A stretch of DNA of 64,000 nucleotides from Caulobacter sp. (GTDB lineage: Bacteria; Pseudomonadota; Alphaproteobacteria; Caulobacterales; Caulobacteraceae), in contig JAUXVF010000031.1 of assembly GCA_030680355.1 (NCBI GenBank), positions 186,001 to 250,000 on the forward strand, written 5' to 3'. Position numbers and translations under genes: made by a program. The first letter of the stretch is position 1; each line of letters starts with the position of its first letter. Positions 1 through 7,502 of the stretch are shown here, piece by piece. A model generated the notes under the pieces. The model searched no databases, was not told the origin of the DNA, and was given only the letters and a program-made list of their open reading frames with translations.

Positions 1-329
1 ATCGAGGCCGCGACCAGCCGCCGGCCTCCGGCCAGGGCCTCGGCGATGGCCGCCGGATCGACGGCGTCCTGGCCAACCGAGGCCAGGAAGCTCGCATTGC
101 CGTACAGCAGCCGGCCGTCGCGATTGACGACGGCCGCCGCCAGTCGATCAGACTGGATGTAGGCATAGCCAACGGCGCGCAGGTCGAAGCCGGGTTCGAA
201 GGGCCGGGCGCCGCGCGCCATTTGCGCCGACAGGGCGTCAGGCGCCTCCAGCCAGATCGCCAGGGGATCGGATGGCGAGGCGTCGCCGGTGAAGGAAGCC
301 TCGCCGTCGGTCTCGCCCAAAACGCTCAT
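1..329 (-). CDS. PAS-like regulatory protein, N-terminal part (truncated by window edge)
   Basis: An open frame starts with ATG at 329 and runs leftwards off the window; an in-frame stop lies a short way upstream, so 329 is the first usable start. The visible ~109 residues are hydrophilic at the N-terminus. They contain a stretch around residues 60-80 (AAAVVNRDGRLLYGNASF) that resembles the first strands of a PAS domain, as in N-terminal sensory parts of LuxR-type regulators of Caulobacterales. The C-terminal output domain is outside the window, so the PAS reading is an inference. The gene diverges from the exported-protein genes on its right. Confidence 0.55.
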   Translation of the reverse strand, partial: MSVLGETDGEASFTGDASPSDPLAIWLEAPDALSAQMARGARPFEPGFDLRAVGYAYIQSDRLAAAVVNRDGRLLYGNASFLASVGQDAVDPAAIAEALAGGRRLVAAS

Positions 330-587
330 CAGCCCACCCAAACACGCATCAATTTCGACGCTTGGACAGCCAGGTTGTCATGCGATTTGCCATTGAGGTC
401 AGGGTTGGCGTCGAGATGCCGGTCAAACCTAGCCGCGATTACCGCCGAGGCAAGGCGTACCGGACTGCTCGATGCCTGCAAATGGGGATGGCCACATCGT
501 CCCGTCTCTCGAATGCTGTAGCAGCGCGCTTGGAGCGTCGGCGGCCGGCCTCACAGCCGACCCCTCTGCGATGGGAAAGGTCGATAG

Positions 588-932
588 ATGAAACTGGTCG
601 TAAATTGCACCGTTCTGGCAACGCTTGGAATCCTGGGGTCAGGGCTGGTCCAGTCAAGTTCGCACGCGGCCGAGCTTCAGCGGGTCTATCCGCTTTCAGC
701 CTCAGGCTGGGCTGATGTGGTCGATGAGGCCAATCTGCAACGCGATTTGGACAAGCGGGCTCGAACCATGTGCCAGATGGCGTTGAACCACGACGGTTAC
801 ACCCTGAGCAAGGTTGACTGCTTCGTCGCAGGGCCGGCCCGGCAGCGGGAACGAATTTGCAAAGCGACCGCCACCTGCAGCGGAAGCGATGCGCCGAGAG
901 ACTGGCAACCTGGCCAGGGTGCGCGCCAGTAG
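588..932 (+). CDS. small exported protein of unknown function
   Basis: This is a 114-residue protein with a clear Sec signal peptide: a short basic start, a hydrophobic core around residues 7-21 and a cleavage site near SSSHAA-E at ~28. The mature part is polar and has three cysteines (TMCQM, VDCFV, RICKA, plus ATCSG near the end), which suggests a periplasmic or secreted fold with disulfides. A purine-rich stretch (GGGAAAGG) precedes the ATG. I recognise no family. It is the first of five co-oriented genes for exported proteins that end at a recombinase gene, so it may be island cargo. Confidence 0.55.
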   Translation: MKLVVNCTVLATLGILGSGLVQSSSHAAELQRVYPLSASGWADVVDEANLQRDLDKRARTMCQMALNHDGYTLSKVDCFVAGPARQRERICKATATCSGSDAPRDWQPGQGARQ

Positions 933-998
933 CCCCGAAAGGCCGGCTGCTGCATCGCAGCCTTGGCCGCCTGACCCAACGAACCCATGGAGTTCCGA

Positions 999-1559
999 AT
1001 GACACCTCTCAACAGGGCTGGCCTTGCCGGCCTCGCTGCATTGGCCGTTCTCGCCGGTGTCCTTCCCGCCCGGGCGCAGGAATCGGCTGAAAGTCTGGTC
1101 AGGAAGGCCATGGCCGATGCGGGTGTCTACAACGGCTACAGCGTCAAGAGTATGTCGCGAGGCGTCTGGGACTTCGATGCTGGGCAAATCTGGAATGGAC
1201 TGAAGGTATCATCTTCATTCGCCACCGCTGATGACGCTTCTGGTTGGTCTCTGGTATATGTCGTTCAGAACTTTACAGATCAACCGTACTGTATTCGCCC
1301 ACATTATCGGGGCCTTCCAAGCGGCCAAAAATACTATGTCCAATCTGTAAATCAGATCGTGGATCCAGGAAAATCTCTCGCTATTATTGGAATCGCGGAC
1401 ATGGGGTCGGTAAACTGGAATGCTAGAGTAACCATTGCTTATTGGCGGCCAAATTATCAGGCTGGCAACGGAAGCTACTGTCGTTCGACGGCGCCAGAAG
1501 GGCTGGATGATTGGATAGCCGGACCTGTGGAAAGTGATTTTCCGGGAAGCAGGAGGTAG
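999..1559 (+). CDS. exported protein of unknown function, AT-rich middle
   Basis: ATG at 999 is chosen over the in-frame ATG at 987 because a GGAG motif sits just ahead of it and the product (186 residues) then begins directly with a signal peptide: a hydrophobic core at ~7-22 and cleavage near ARA-QE at ~26. The mature protein is ~160 residues with two cysteines (QPYCIRP, GSYCRST) that could form one disulfide, and aromatic-rich strands (YVVQNF, RVTIAYWRPNY). The segment from about 1200 to 1480 is clearly richer in A and T than its surroundings, as expected of transferred DNA. No family recognised. Confidence 0.6.
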   Translation: MTPLNRAGLAGLAALAVLAGVLPARAQESAESLVRKAMADAGVYNGYSVKSMSRGVWDFDAGQIWNGLKVSSSFATADDASGWSLVYVVQNFTDQPYCIRPHYRGLPSGQKYYVQSVNQIVDPGKSLAIIGIADMGSVNWNARVTIAYWRPNYQAGNGSYCRSTAPEGLDDWIAGPVESDFPGSRR

Positions 1560-1647
1560 GCGCCGGCGGGGTCATGCCGACGCCAGCCCGGGATTCGTCG
1601 CTTTATTCAGGCGACCAGCCGGTCTGTCGAAAGTCTGGAGAGAGTCG

Positions 1648-2733
1648 ATGCGCAATGTCGGTCCCGAGGGGAAGTTGGCCAGGCCAGGCGGGAAGGGCGG
1701 AGCCGCTATTCGGAAAGGCCATTCCAGGACCAGCCGGGCCGCTGGCGCCGTGTCGCTGGCGGCCGTGGTCGTCATCGCGGGCGGGGCCAGCGCGGCGCCG
1801 CGGTGTGACGCCCTTTCCAGACTGGATCGCTCGGCATTCACCGCTCTGACCGCGGCCGAGGCGGCGCGTGCGCGCGAAGTCCTGCTTGGGGGTGATGCCC
1901 CTGACCTGGGCGACGCGGATACGGTGATCCGGTTCCACGCGCCCCCCGGCTTTGGCGGCAGTGGCTCGACCTGGACGACGGCCAGGCGCGTGGATGGCGT
2001 CTGGCGGTTTGTTCGCGAGGACCTTCCGATGACGCCGCCGCCGCCGCCGCCGCCATCGGCCGATGAGATGAACGTCAGCGACATGCGGGGGTCCAGGGAG
2101 CGCAGGCGGATCCTCTATCAGCAGGGCCGGCTGGAGCCGGACCGGGCCGCCGTGATCGAAGCGGCGCTGAACGACCCCTGTCTTTCGCGGGAGCCCGACG
2201 TCGGGCTCGCCGCGCTGCCGCTGCGGGGCGGCCGGTTGGAGCCCTGTTTCGATGGCGCGACGTTCTTCCTGCAGATCGAGACCGCCGGCGGCGTCCGGAC
2301 CTTTGTGCATCACTGCACGCCCCGTTGGCGGGCGGGGACGATCATGCGCGCGCTGGAGACCGCCCGGGGTGTTGCGGGCGATGTGACCCTGACGGAGGGC
2401 CTGGCGCCGAAGGTCTACGTCGACGAGTCCGGAAACGATGTCGTTGATCCGGCGCTGATCCGGACAGAACCCCTGCGCCTTGGAGTTTCGGGCGACGGCG
2501 CCACGCGTCCGCTGACCATCACGATTGCGGGCAGGACCCTCTACGACAGCCGCCGCGATCCTGCGCCGGACGCGTCTGGCTGGCGTTACTTTCCGCCGAT
2601 CAACCCACCGCCGGCCTCCATGCGGATAACCCCTGGCGGGTGCAGCGACCCAGCGGTCCTGGACGTTCCGGAGGCAGACGGCGTCCTCGTCATCGAAGGC
2701 TGCAAGGTGGTTTGGAACGGCGTGGGGCGCTGA
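1648..2733 (+). CDS. exported protein of unknown function with polyproline stretch
   Basis: This is a 361-residue protein if ATG 1648 is used (GAGAGAG motif upstream); the open frame extends further upstream but that part overlaps the previous gene and looks non-coding. A long basic N-terminus (~30 residues) is followed by a hydrophobic segment (~32-48) ending ASA-AP, so it is exported or anchored. There is a run of seven prolines near residue ~128 and about six cysteines in the mature part (PRCDA, DPCLS, EPCFD, HHCTP, GGCSD, EGCKV), consistent with disulfides. The stop is followed two bases later by the ATG of the lectin gene, so both are probably co-translated. Function unknown. Confidence 0.6.
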   Translation: MRNVGPEGKLARPGGKGGAAIRKGHSRTSRAAGAVSLAAVVVIAGGASAAPRCDALSRLDRSAFTALTAAEAARAREVLLGGDAPDLGDADTVIRFHAPPGFGGSGSTWTTARRVDGVWRFVREDLPMTPPPPPPPSADEMNVSDMRGSRERRRILYQQGRLEPDRAAVIEAALNDPCLSREPDVGLAALPLRGGRLEPCFDGATFFLQIETAGGVRTFVHHCTPRWRAGTIMRALETARGVAGDVTLTEGLAPKVYVDESGNDVVDPALIRTEPLRLGVSGDGATRPLTITIAGRTLYDSRRDPAPDASGWRYFPPINPPPASMRITPGGCSDPAVLDVPEADGVLVIEGCKVVWNGVGR

Positions 2734-2735
2734 CG

Positions 2736-3596
2736 ATGCCCCTTCGCCGACGCAAAGCCATCATGGCGCCGGTTCTCCATGGCCTCCTCATGGCGGCCGC
2801 CATGATCGGAATCGCTGCGGCGGGTGCGCCGGTCTCGGCCGCGACACTCGAGCCGGATCGGTTGCCGGGGATGTGTCTTTCGATGACGGGGCCGGATGGC
2901 CAGGCGGAAAGCCGCGAATGTAACGGCGGTCCGCTGCAGGACCTTGTCGTCCCGGTGACGACCGGCCCGATCCGGCATGCCGGTCAGTGTCTCGTCCCCC
3001 ACGGCGGCGGGGCCTATCCCGAACTGTTCCCGACCGACTGTGATGGCTCCGTTGGCCAGGACTGGACGTTTGGCGCCAGGGGCGAGATCCGGAATGTCGC
3101 GGGCCAATGTCTGGCGGTGCTGGGTCTCTCCAGCCGGACGGGAGAACGGATCTACGCCGGTGACTGTTCGGCAGGCGTGGGCGCCCAGAGCTGGCATCGG
3201 CCGAGGTCGCCGCGGCCCTACCGGAATGTCGCGGGGAGCCTCGAGGCGACGAAGCGACCCGGGTGGTGTGTGACCTGGATCGAGGCCGGTTCGTTCATCG
3301 GCCTGGCGCCCTGCGAGGACACCGCCGCCCAACGCTTCAGCTTCAACCGGGGCGACTTCGGTCACTGGCGCAGCAAGGGGGGCTGCCTGTCCGGTTTTGG
3401 CCATGGCGCGACGCTCAATATTCGCGCCTGCGAGACCGGGCGTTCGGAGCTGTGGCTCCTCAGGTCAGACGGCCGGCTTGTGGACGGCTTCGGCCAGTGC
3501 GCCGAAGCAACGGAGGAGGGTGGAGGAATTTTGATCCGCATGGAGAGCTGTCGAAAGGTCGGATGGCAGGTTTGGTCGTTTCGAAATTCACGGTAA
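2736..3596 (+). CDS. secreted ricin-type (beta-trefoil, QxW) lectin-domain protein
   Basis: This is a 286-residue protein starting two bases after the preceding stop; the longer upstream frame lies inside that gene. An N-terminal signal peptide (hydrophobic core ~12-27, cleavage near VSAA) is followed by repeated units with QxW-like motifs and paired cysteines: QDWTF, QSWHR, QRFSF, ELWLL and QVWSF, with GQCL or GCLS starting several units. This is the hallmark of carbohydrate-binding ricin B folds, here filling the whole mature protein with no catalytic domain attached. It probably binds a polysaccharide outside the cell; the ligand cannot be told from the sequence. Confidence 0.75.
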   Translation: MPLRRRKAIMAPVLHGLLMAAAMIGIAAAGAPVSAATLEPDRLPGMCLSMTGPDGQAESRECNGGPLQDLVVPVTTGPIRHAGQCLVPHGGGAYPELFPTDCDGSVGQDWTFGARGEIRNVAGQCLAVLGLSSRTGERIYAGDCSAGVGAQSWHRPRSPRPYRNVAGSLEATKRPGWCVTWIEAGSFIGLAPCEDTAAQRFSFNRGDFGHWRSKGGCLSGFGHGATLNIRACETGRSELWLLRSDGRLVDGFGQCAEATEEGGGILIRMESCRKVGWQVWSFRNSR

Positions 3597-3624
3597 TGGC
3601 GAGTCTGTGTCTGGTCATCATCAG

Positions 3625-3636
3625 GGTCAATTGACC
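3625..3636. promoter_or_regulatory. perfect 12-bp palindrome, candidate operator
   Basis: GGTCAATTGACC reads the same on both strands and lies in the AT-rich gap before the five-repeat exported protein. Its right half, TTGACC, could serve as a -35 box, although the -10 region (TTGTAT or TATATT further on) has poor spacing. Binding by a dimeric regulator is an inference. Confidence 0.3.
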
Positions 3637-3700
3637 GAATTAGTTTCGTCGGAATTGTATATTGAACTGTAACGTCTTTCTCCATCGAAGGGGCTTCCGG

Positions 3701-4579
3701 ATGCATCAGTACAAACACGCAAGCGTGGGCGCCGATGTGGTGTTCACGCGTCGTCGCCTCGTCGCCGCCGGTCTTGCGGTGGGAGCGACGGCGTCCTTCA
3801 CGCCCGCCTGGGCGGACTCGCAATGGGAGGCTTCAGTCCTGCTGCCAGCCGGCGAGTATCAGGCCGCCGTCAACCAGATGGTCTCGCGGGGATTCAGGCC
3901 GGCTCACATCAACGTCGCCAACATCGGCGGCGAGCCGCGCTTCTCCGCCATCTTCACGGAAACAGACGGACGCGCCTGGGAGGCGCGCCATGATCTGACG
4001 TCGGCGGCCTATCAAACGGCTTTCGATCGGTTCCTGAAACAAGGGTATCGCCCAGTGCGCGTCTGCGGCTACGACAAAGGCGGCGAGATCCGCTATGCGG
4101 CCGTCTGGGAAAAGGTCCGTGGACCGGCCTTCGAGGCCCGTCACAACATGACGTCAGCCCAGTATCAGAAGACATTCAATGATCTGGTCGCCCGCGGCTA
4201 CCAACCCCGACAGTTGAGTGGTTTCAATGTGGGCGGCCAGAGCCTGTTCGCGGCGATCTTCGAAGCTGACCGGGCGACGCCATTTTCCGCCATGCACGAT
4301 CTCAACAGCCGGGGATACCAGGCGGCCTTCAACCAGATGAACGCCAAGGGTTATGTGCTTCGTCAGGTCAGTGGCTACGCAGGCGGACCTGCCCCCCGTT
4401 TCGCGGCGATCTGGACAAAGACCCCGACACCCCCTCAGGAAGCGCGCCACAACCTTACCCTCGCCGGTTTGCAGGCGACGATGGCTCCCCTCCTCGCGAA
4501 GGGTTATCGACTCGCGGACCTCTCCGCCTACGACGTCAGCGGTCAGGCCCGGTTCGCCGCTTTCTGGCTCAAGGACTGA
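3701..4579 (+). CDS. exported protein with five tandem ~50-residue repeats (BTRD1-like)
   Basis: ATG 3701 follows a GAAGGGG motif and gives 292 residues. The N-terminus has TRRRLVA followed by a hydrophobic stretch and cleavage near AWA-DS, resembling a Tat signal. The mature part is five near-equal repeats, each with the pattern EARH(D/N)LT...YQ..F..L...GY.P...SGY..GG..RFAA(I/V)W. This matches the tandem repeat family seen beside polyglycine-hydrolase-like serine enzymes (bacterial tandem repeat domain 1). No catalytic domain is attached, so it may be a binding or scaffold protein. Its five-fold internal duplication implies a repetitive solenoid or propeller-like shape (inference). Confidence 0.7.
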   Translation: MHQYKHASVGADVVFTRRRLVAAGLAVGATASFTPAWADSQWEASVLLPAGEYQAAVNQMVSRGFRPAHINVANIGGEPRFSAIFTETDGRAWEARHDLTSAAYQTAFDRFLKQGYRPVRVCGYDKGGEIRYAAVWEKVRGPAFEARHNMTSAQYQKTFNDLVARGYQPRQLSGFNVGGQSLFAAIFEADRATPFSAMHDLNSRGYQAAFNQMNAKGYVLRQVSGYAGGPAPRFAAIWTKTPTPPQEARHNLTLAGLQATMAPLLAKGYRLADLSAYDVSGQARFAAFWLKD

Positions 4580-4748
4580 TCGTCGGCCAAGTCAGTCAGC
4601 ACAGGGTCGAGTCCACCTTGCCGCTACAGCAGTAACTCCGACGATGAACGTTGCCGGCAGATAGCAGGTGTCAAGTTCGGGTCCTGATGAATAAACGTCT
4701 GACGAGGTGTAGGGCGAACAGTGGGGGGCGCCGTCTTGGGAGGTGGCC

Positions 4749-5375
4749 ATGGGCCAACTCGATCTCTTCCGCATGCCCCGCAAACCCTGGAACGCCGGTC
4801 GGATGATTGGTGCGAAAGCTCCGCTCAAGCCGAAGCATATCTGGGCGATCCGTCAGAACCTGAAGTCCCTCGGTTCCGTCAGGGATCTGGCGATGTTCAA
4901 TCTCGCCCTGGATGCCAAGCTTCGCGGTTGCGACCTTGTCAAGCTGAGGATCGCCGATGTGGCCCACGGAAGCGTCATTCGCCCGCGCTCGACGGTCATC
5001 CAGCAGAAGACCGGGCGACCGGTCCCATTCGAGATTACTGAGCCTGAGCGGGACGCACTGACGAATTGGCTGGCTCAACGCGGCCCTCGGCAAGACGACT
5101 GGCTGTTCCCGAGTCGGAGCCAGGCGGGCAGACACATCGGAACGCGACAGTATGCTCGCCTCGTCGACCGCTGGGTTCGGATGATCGATCTGAATCCCAG
5201 CGCCTACGGCACCCACAGTCTGCGACGAACCAAGGTGGCGCTGATCTATAAGAAGACCGGCAATCTTCGCGCCTGCCAACTGCTGCTCGGTCACGGCAAG
5301 CTGGAAAGCACCGTCAGATATCTCGGCATCGAGGTTGATGATGCTCTGGAGATTTCCGAACAAATCGACCTGTAG
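4749..5375 (+). CDS. minimal tyrosine recombinase (integrase catalytic domain)
   Basis: ATG 4749 is chosen because GGAGG ends five bases before it; a GTG six bases earlier is in frame. The 208-residue product is almost only a catalytic domain. All active-site residues are present: Arg59 (KLRG), Lys87 (QQKTG), His156 and Arg159 (HSLRR), His182 (LGHG) and Tyr191 (VRYLG). The usual arm-binding and core-binding N-terminal domains are missing or reduced to ~40 residues, so it resembles the short orphan recombinases of alphaproteobacteria. It lies ~350 bp left of a half tRNA gene, which fits an integrase of an element inserted there. An alternative is a domesticated or invertase-type recombinase. 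Confidence 0.85.
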   Translation: MGQLDLFRMPRKPWNAGRMIGAKAPLKPKHIWAIRQNLKSLGSVRDLAMFNLALDAKLRGCDLVKLRIADVAHGSVIRPRSTVIQQKTGRPVPFEITEPERDALTNWLAQRGPRQDDWLFPSRSQAGRHIGTRQYARLVDRWVRMIDLNPSAYGTHSLRRTKVALIYKKTGNLRACQLLLGHGKLESTVRYLGIEVDDALEISEQIDL

Positions 5376-5727
5376 GCGACGGTGGGTCCGCCATGGGGCG
5401 GGCCCACCTAAGGTCGCTCGGGGCTCGGACGCGGTAGTGGCCATCAAGCCAAGAAGCCGACGTTCCTGTCCCGTGGCAGCTTGATCGGAATGTCGCATTC
5501 CGGACGGCGAACCACTGTCCGCTCCTGGCGCGCCGTGGACGTGCGCCCGGGAAAACCGCGCGATACGGCGGGTATGGGTGAAGCGTGGACGACGGTCCCG
5601 CTCACCGTTCGTCGGCCCATTTTTCTGCCAGAAGTTTTGCTGACCCTTCGCAACCCATTGAAATGCTTGGCGTCGTTTGGAAGGCGTTTTGCGAGCAAGG
5701 TATTGATATCTCGACTATATTGGGAGC
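5376..5727. other. intergenic stretch between recombinase and half tRNA
   Basis: I see no convincing gene here; the open frames on both strands lack coding character. Just after the recombinase stop is a GC-rich hairpin (5381-5408). The right part, from about 5620 to 5725, is less GC-rich than the chromosome around it. In the model of an integrated element this is its right terminal segment and would carry recombinase binding sites. Confidence 0.4.
5381..5408 (+). terminator. GC-rich hairpin after recombinase gene
   Basis: The arms GGTGGGTCCGCC and GGCGGGCCCACC pair with one G-T type mismatch around a four-base loop, six bases after the recombinase stop. There is no T run after it, so it is at best a weak or factor-assisted terminator. 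Confidence 0.35.
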
Positions 5728-5772
5728 TTCCCAAGCTGAATGTCGCGGGTTCGATTCCCGCCGGCCGCTCCA
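5728..5772 (+). other. 3' half of a tRNA-Gly(CCC) gene, probable attachment site
   Basis: The sequence has an intact anticodon loop TTCCCAA (5728-5734, anticodon CCC), the 3' anticodon strand GCTGA, a variable loop, a perfect T arm (GCGGG TTCGATT CCCGC, 5745-5761), a 3' acceptor strand CGGCCGC, discriminator T and encoded CCA ending at 5772. The 5' half is absent: no matching GCGGCCG acceptor strand or D arm lies upstream, and the 5' anticodon strand pairs at only three of five positions. Tyrosine recombinases often cross over in the anticodon loop and duplicate the tRNA 3' half, so this is read as an att site. The intact tRNA should lie left of the window. Confidence 0.75.
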
Positions 5773-5919
5773 TCTTTTCAATGCTTTATGCGTCATCGGC
5801 CTTCAGTGGACGGTCCGGGCCGGGGCGGGCGTTTCCGTCCCCGGCCGCCGTCGCCGCCCTCACCGCGGGTTGACGGCGGGGAGGGCGCGCCGGAAAATCT
5901 CGGGAGGGGGGCGCGACGG

Positions 5920-6558
5920 GTGACCGATCTGGCGACGAGACAAGGCAGAAGCGCCGCAGCCGCGCGCCCGAGTTCCCGTGACCTGCTGCTCAATTCAGTC
6001 AGCCAGCTCTTCGCCGAGCGCAACGCCCTGACCGTCACCCTCGGCGAGATCGCCGCGCACGCGGGGGTCAACGCCGCGCTGGTGAAATACTATTTCGGCG
6101 GCAAGAGCGGCCTGTTCCTGGCCCTGCTGGAGCGGGACCTGCAGCCACAGCTGGACGCGCTCAAACTGTTGCTGACCCTCGACATTCCGCATGACCGGAA
6201 GATGCGCATCCATCTGGAGGGCATGGTCCGCACCTATTTCCGGCTGCCCTATCTGAACCGGCTGACCGGCCACGTTCTGCGGGAGCAGGAGCAGGACGAG
6301 GCCGAGCACCATCAGCGGTATGTCGAGCCGATGATCGACGCTTACCGGGTGATGATCGCGGGTGGCGTCCGGGCGGGGGTGTTCAAGCCGATGGACCCCC
6401 TGCTGTTCTATATTTCGACGGTCGGGATGTGCGATCATTTCGTGTCCGCGCGGCAGTTGCTGGCGCCCGAAGTCGGCCCAGACGGCTTCGACGAGGCGTT
6501 CGCCGCCCGCTATGCCGACCATGTGGTGCAGATCGTGCTCAGGGGCATCCTGACCTGA
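5920..6558 (+). CDS. TetR/AcrR family transcriptional regulator
   Basis: GTG 5920 is preceded by GGGAGGGG and begins just ahead of the DNA-binding domain; the longer frame upstream runs into the tRNA remnant and is low-complexity. The 212-residue product has the TetR helix-turn-helix at about residues 37-60 (TLGEIAAHAGVN..LVKYYFGGK) and an all-helical C-terminal ligand-binding domain. TetR proteins dimerise and usually repress a nearby gene until a small ligand binds. The exported-protein gene downstream on the same strand is the nearest candidate target, but nothing in the sequence proves it. It is the first gene right of the half tRNA and so probably chromosomal. Confidence 0.85.
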   Translation: MTDLATRQGRSAAAARPSSRDLLLNSVSQLFAERNALTVTLGEIAAHAGVNAALVKYYFGGKSGLFLALLERDLQPQLDALKLLLTLDIPHDRKMRIHLEGMVRTYFRLPYLNRLTGHVLREQEQDEAEHHQRYVEPMIDAYRVMIAGGVRAGVFKPMDPLLFYISTVGMCDHFVSARQLLAPEVGPDGFDEAFAARYADHVVQIVLRGILT

Positions 6559-6658
6559 GCCGGGCCACGCCGGGCCGCGACTGGGGCCAGACCTCCTCCG
6601 GTTGTCCGGGGCGCCGGATCGGCGTTAAGCTTCCCCTGCAGTTTCGGAGGGGACCGTC

Positions 6659-7360
6659 ATGAGGATCAGTCTGGCCGTCAGTGTCGCGCTGTTGATGGCG
6701 ACGCCCGCGTTGGCGGCGGATGGCGAAAACACCGAGGCCTGGCTGACCGCCACCGCCGAGAAGGTCACATTCCAGGCCCGCAAGGGCCCCAGCCTGTTCC
6801 GGCCGGGCTTTGTCATCGGCGAATACACCGGATCCTTCAAGGCCGTGGCCAGCAGCACCAGCGCCACCGGGGTCTTCAACAGCGGCAAGGCCAAGGCCAG
6901 CATCGATGTCGAGCGACCCGGCATGACCTCGGTCACCGCCGAGTGCAAGGGCGGCCAGAGCCGCCTGCATTTCGGCTGGATCACCTTCAAACGCGACAAG
7001 CTCAGCTATGTCTGCCGCTATGGCGGCGCGGCGCCGGCCGGCGCCGAGTTCGCCCTGACCCAGGCCAAGGGCGGCTTCCTGGCCCAGCTGTCGCAGCCGC
7101 AGCGCGCCGCCGAGCTGGCGTTTGGCGACATCACCCTGCGGGCGGAGACCAAATACATCTCCGGCCTGCCGCTGAGCAGCGGCGGCGCCAACAGCTATGT
7201 CATCTCCCGGCCCGACGGCGTGGTCGTCGGGGGGCTGCAGACCAACGGCTTCCGGCCGGTGTTCTGGCTGCCCCGCCAGCCGGGGCCGGAGCGCGACGCG
7301 GTGGCGCTGATGGCCGTGACGCTGTTCGCCTTCCAGGATCCGGGCCGCCCTGACCGGTAG
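6659..7360 (+). CDS. periplasmic protein of unknown function
   Basis: This is a 233-residue protein with a typical Sec signal peptide (core ~4-16, cleavage ALA-AD at ~20) and a GGAGGGG-type ribosome site just before ATG 6659. The mature part is beta-rich, with two cysteines (AECKGG and YVCRYG) likely forming a disulfide, and no transmembrane segment after the signal. I recognise no domain. It follows the TetR gene by 100 bp on the same strand. Conserved hypothetical exported proteins of this size are common in Caulobacteraceae. Confidence 0.65.
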   Translation: MRISLAVSVALLMATPALAADGENTEAWLTATAEKVTFQARKGPSLFRPGFVIGEYTGSFKAVASSTSATGVFNSGKAKASIDVERPGMTSVTAECKGGQSRLHFGWITFKRDKLSYVCRYGGAAPAGAEFALTQAKGGFLAQLSQPQRAAELAFGDITLRAETKYISGLPLSSGGANSYVISRPDGVVVGGLQTNGFRPVFWLPRQPGPERDAVALMAVTLFAFQDPGRPDR

Positions 7361-7502
7361 CGGCAGGGCGCCGAACAAGGTCTGTGTTCGACCCTGAGCG
7401 GACGATGGCGGCCATCACATCACTCGACGGCCTTCGGCGCGACCTCGCTAATGGAGCGACCCCCCTATGCGGCGGCGCAGGCGGCGCAGCTAACTCGCAA
7501 GT

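Larger units (their letters stand above)
1..5772. mobile_element. probable right-hand part of an integrated genomic island
   Basis: The inference rests on a short tyrosine recombinase, a detached tRNA-Gly 3' half at the right boundary, a row of orphan exported proteins and a locally AT-rich segment (1200-1480). Because the half tRNA points right, the element should extend leftwards from it to an intact tRNA-Gly(CCC) beyond position 1. The left limit and any mobilisation genes are not visible. Confidence 0.4.

Noticed and set aside
5700-5772. A complete tRNA-Gly gene.
   Set aside because: No D arm or 5' acceptor strand pairs with the 3' part, so only the 3' half is present.
5444-5796. Minus-strand frames across the half tRNA encoding PAGIEPATFSL and GRRESNPRHSAWEA-type peptides.
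   Set aside because: These are well-known false translations of tRNA-Gly sequence read antisense; they have no coding support.
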